From positions 198,116 to 262,115 of the forward strand of contig NW_019091482.1 in the NCBI RefSeq assembly GCF_001949145.1: 64,000 nucleotides of DNA, written 5' to 3'. Position 1 is the first letter of the stretch. Every line of letters starts with the position of its first letter. Both the position numbers and the translations under genes were made by a program. Positions 62,546-64,000 of this stretch are shown piece after piece. The DNA comes from Acanthaster planci. Taxonomy: Eukaryota; Echinodermata; Asteroidea; Valvatida; Acanthasteridae. A model generated the notes under the pieces. That model ran no database searches, was not told the origin of the DNA, and saw only the letters and a program-made list of their open reading frames with translations.

Positions 62546-64000
62546 TTGCTTGTGCCCTTGCACTAGCCCTCATTGCAAGCTTGTGGTGCTGAGGCTCATT
62601 TTAATTAGGGAAGACTGGGAACTTGTCATATCTATTTTTCAAACCTCCTTTCTACTGTTGGAGTTTCTGACAGAGTCTGTAATGCCTGTTAGAAATATCG
62701 TGGTAGTACAAAAACAGCAAAGGTGAAAATGGGATTTTGAGAGATTCGCCCTACACAAGAAATTTGTGTGTCTACAAAGGACACAAAATGTCGCTAATGG
62801 CACAGTTCGGCAAAATTCAACTTTGCGGCAGTTGATTGAGCTATCCGCCTCAGGCAGAAGCACCCCCTCATCAGTTGAAAAGAGCCACATTTGTTGGGAA
62901 TGTTCAATTTGTTGGCGGTGATGAGACCGTGATGCGTGCATGTCATTCATGGACCAGCGGAGTTCAGTTCCGACCAAAGGAACCTCCATTGCTAAGAAAA
63001 TAACACCCACTCTTGGTCCAGCTCGAGGCCCACTGTGAGTGCTTTGGTTAGGGCAAATTTAGTATGACTAGACATATTAATTGAAGCATACAGCCGACAT
63101 TGATTTTCTTTGACAATATATTGGTTTCTATTGCAATTAATTTTATCTCTCAAGGCATTTAAATTCTCCTTGTCATTTTATTGCATTGTATTTATCTTTG
63201 AAATACTATTTATTACTATCATGCACATTAAGTGAGCTGTTTAATTAACATTACTTTGTCAATGACAACCTGTCAATGAAATTATATTTGAATTGTTAAA
63301 AACTGTTTGGATTTGTGTACAAAGTTCACAAAGGATGAAGTGACAGACAAGGAGTAATGTTTTCAATAAACTGTGTGGGGGAAAACGTAACGTGAAAGCC
63401 GACTTCATTTTTATCTTTTCTTTCAAAGAGCGTTGATCTAGAATGATATATTTTTTTTCTCATTGTTTTCCGGTGATTTATACCAGTCCTGGAATGATTG
63501 GATGGGTTGCCACACCTCTTGCATTCGGCTGCCGACAAATTTTGTGAAACCAAACAAAATTATACTCGATTCTCAAATTTATTTTGAAATTGCCTTGAAC
63601 TGGACAGCAGAGCATTGTACATTTCCAAATGCTGAGGGAGAGCTCTGAAACCCCTACCACGAGAGAGAACACCATTATTCACCCCCTTCCGTTTCCTGAA
63701 AGCTAGATACAGCCTGTACACAAGCTGGTCAATTGAAAAACATAAACACCCTGTTTACTATCAACTTGCTTTAATATCTCTCGAGAAAATATACACAAAA
63801 TGATAACTATTGCATTCTTGAAAATACTATCTGTGAATTGAGTTAAGTCGGACAACAAAAGTAGCACTATTCAGACACCTTCAAAAAACTGAAACCATCT
63901 GAATAGCGATTGCAAGTGACGTAACAAAAACCTTGAAGAGACAGTTCTGTTTGATTGTGGCACTACGCCAATCATCCCCCCCCCTTCACAAAAATTGAGA
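62546..64000. other. DNA downstream of MPHOSPH6
   Basis: No gene recognised; a 123-codon minus frame at 62639-63010 has no motif. A candidate poly(A) signal is at 63365. Confidence 0.5.
63365..63370 (+). terminator. candidate MPHOSPH6 polyadenylation signal
   Basis: AATAAA followed by CTGTGTGGGG, a GU-rich context. It lies about 1.5 kb after the stop, so the transcript would contain the foldback element at 62186-62545. Confidence 0.2.

Overview
The window looks like nuclear DNA of a marine invertebrate deuterostome. An echinoderm is my best guess; a hemichordate or cephalochordate is possible. Reasons: small exons with GT-AG introns, three recognisable metazoan housekeeping or stress genes, many short foldback elements and tRNA-derived SINEs, and very many dispersed TGTACATGTACA-type palindromes. 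Species is not resolved. There is one assembly gap (Ns, 54725-55625).

Layout. 1-6048: repeat-rich DNA with two modular inverted-repeat elements whose arms are short tandem arrays, plus a local direct duplication. 6049-21239, + strand: eight exons of GMP reductase (GMPR/GMPR2 family), complete to the stop codon; only the N-terminal ~29 residues are missing and probably lie upstream of the window. 21240-32496: no conserved gene; it holds a broken tyrosine-recombinase-like ORF, tRNA-derived SINEs, a decayed non-LTR retrotransposon and several hairpin elements. 32497-43779, - strand: a complete five-exon OSGIN gene (oxidative stress-induced growth inhibitor, FAD-dependent monooxygenase-like), 512 residues. 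43780-57320: long repeat-rich stretch with a full-length SINE flanked by a target-site duplication, repeat pairs, and a third modular element containing the gap. 57321-61865, + strand: a complete five-exon MPHOSPH6 gene (exosome cofactor MPP6), 164 residues. 61866-64000: MPHOSPH6 downstream DNA with a third copy of a foldback element.

The genes do not form one pathway: GMPR acts in purine salvage, OSGIN in stress and growth control, MPHOSPH6 in nuclear RNA processing. OSGIN and MPHOSPH6 are divergent neighbours, and their human counterparts OSGIN1 and MPHOSPH6 both lie in 16q23, so this may be remnant synteny.

The most unusual content is the family of modular elements (1-76, about 198-1710, 2315-3224, about 54596-56512, 59567-59620). 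Their inverted arms are tandem arrays built on CAACTCG-containing ~16-bp units, an architecture known from Drosophila Foldback and sea-urchin TU elements. I see no transposase in them.
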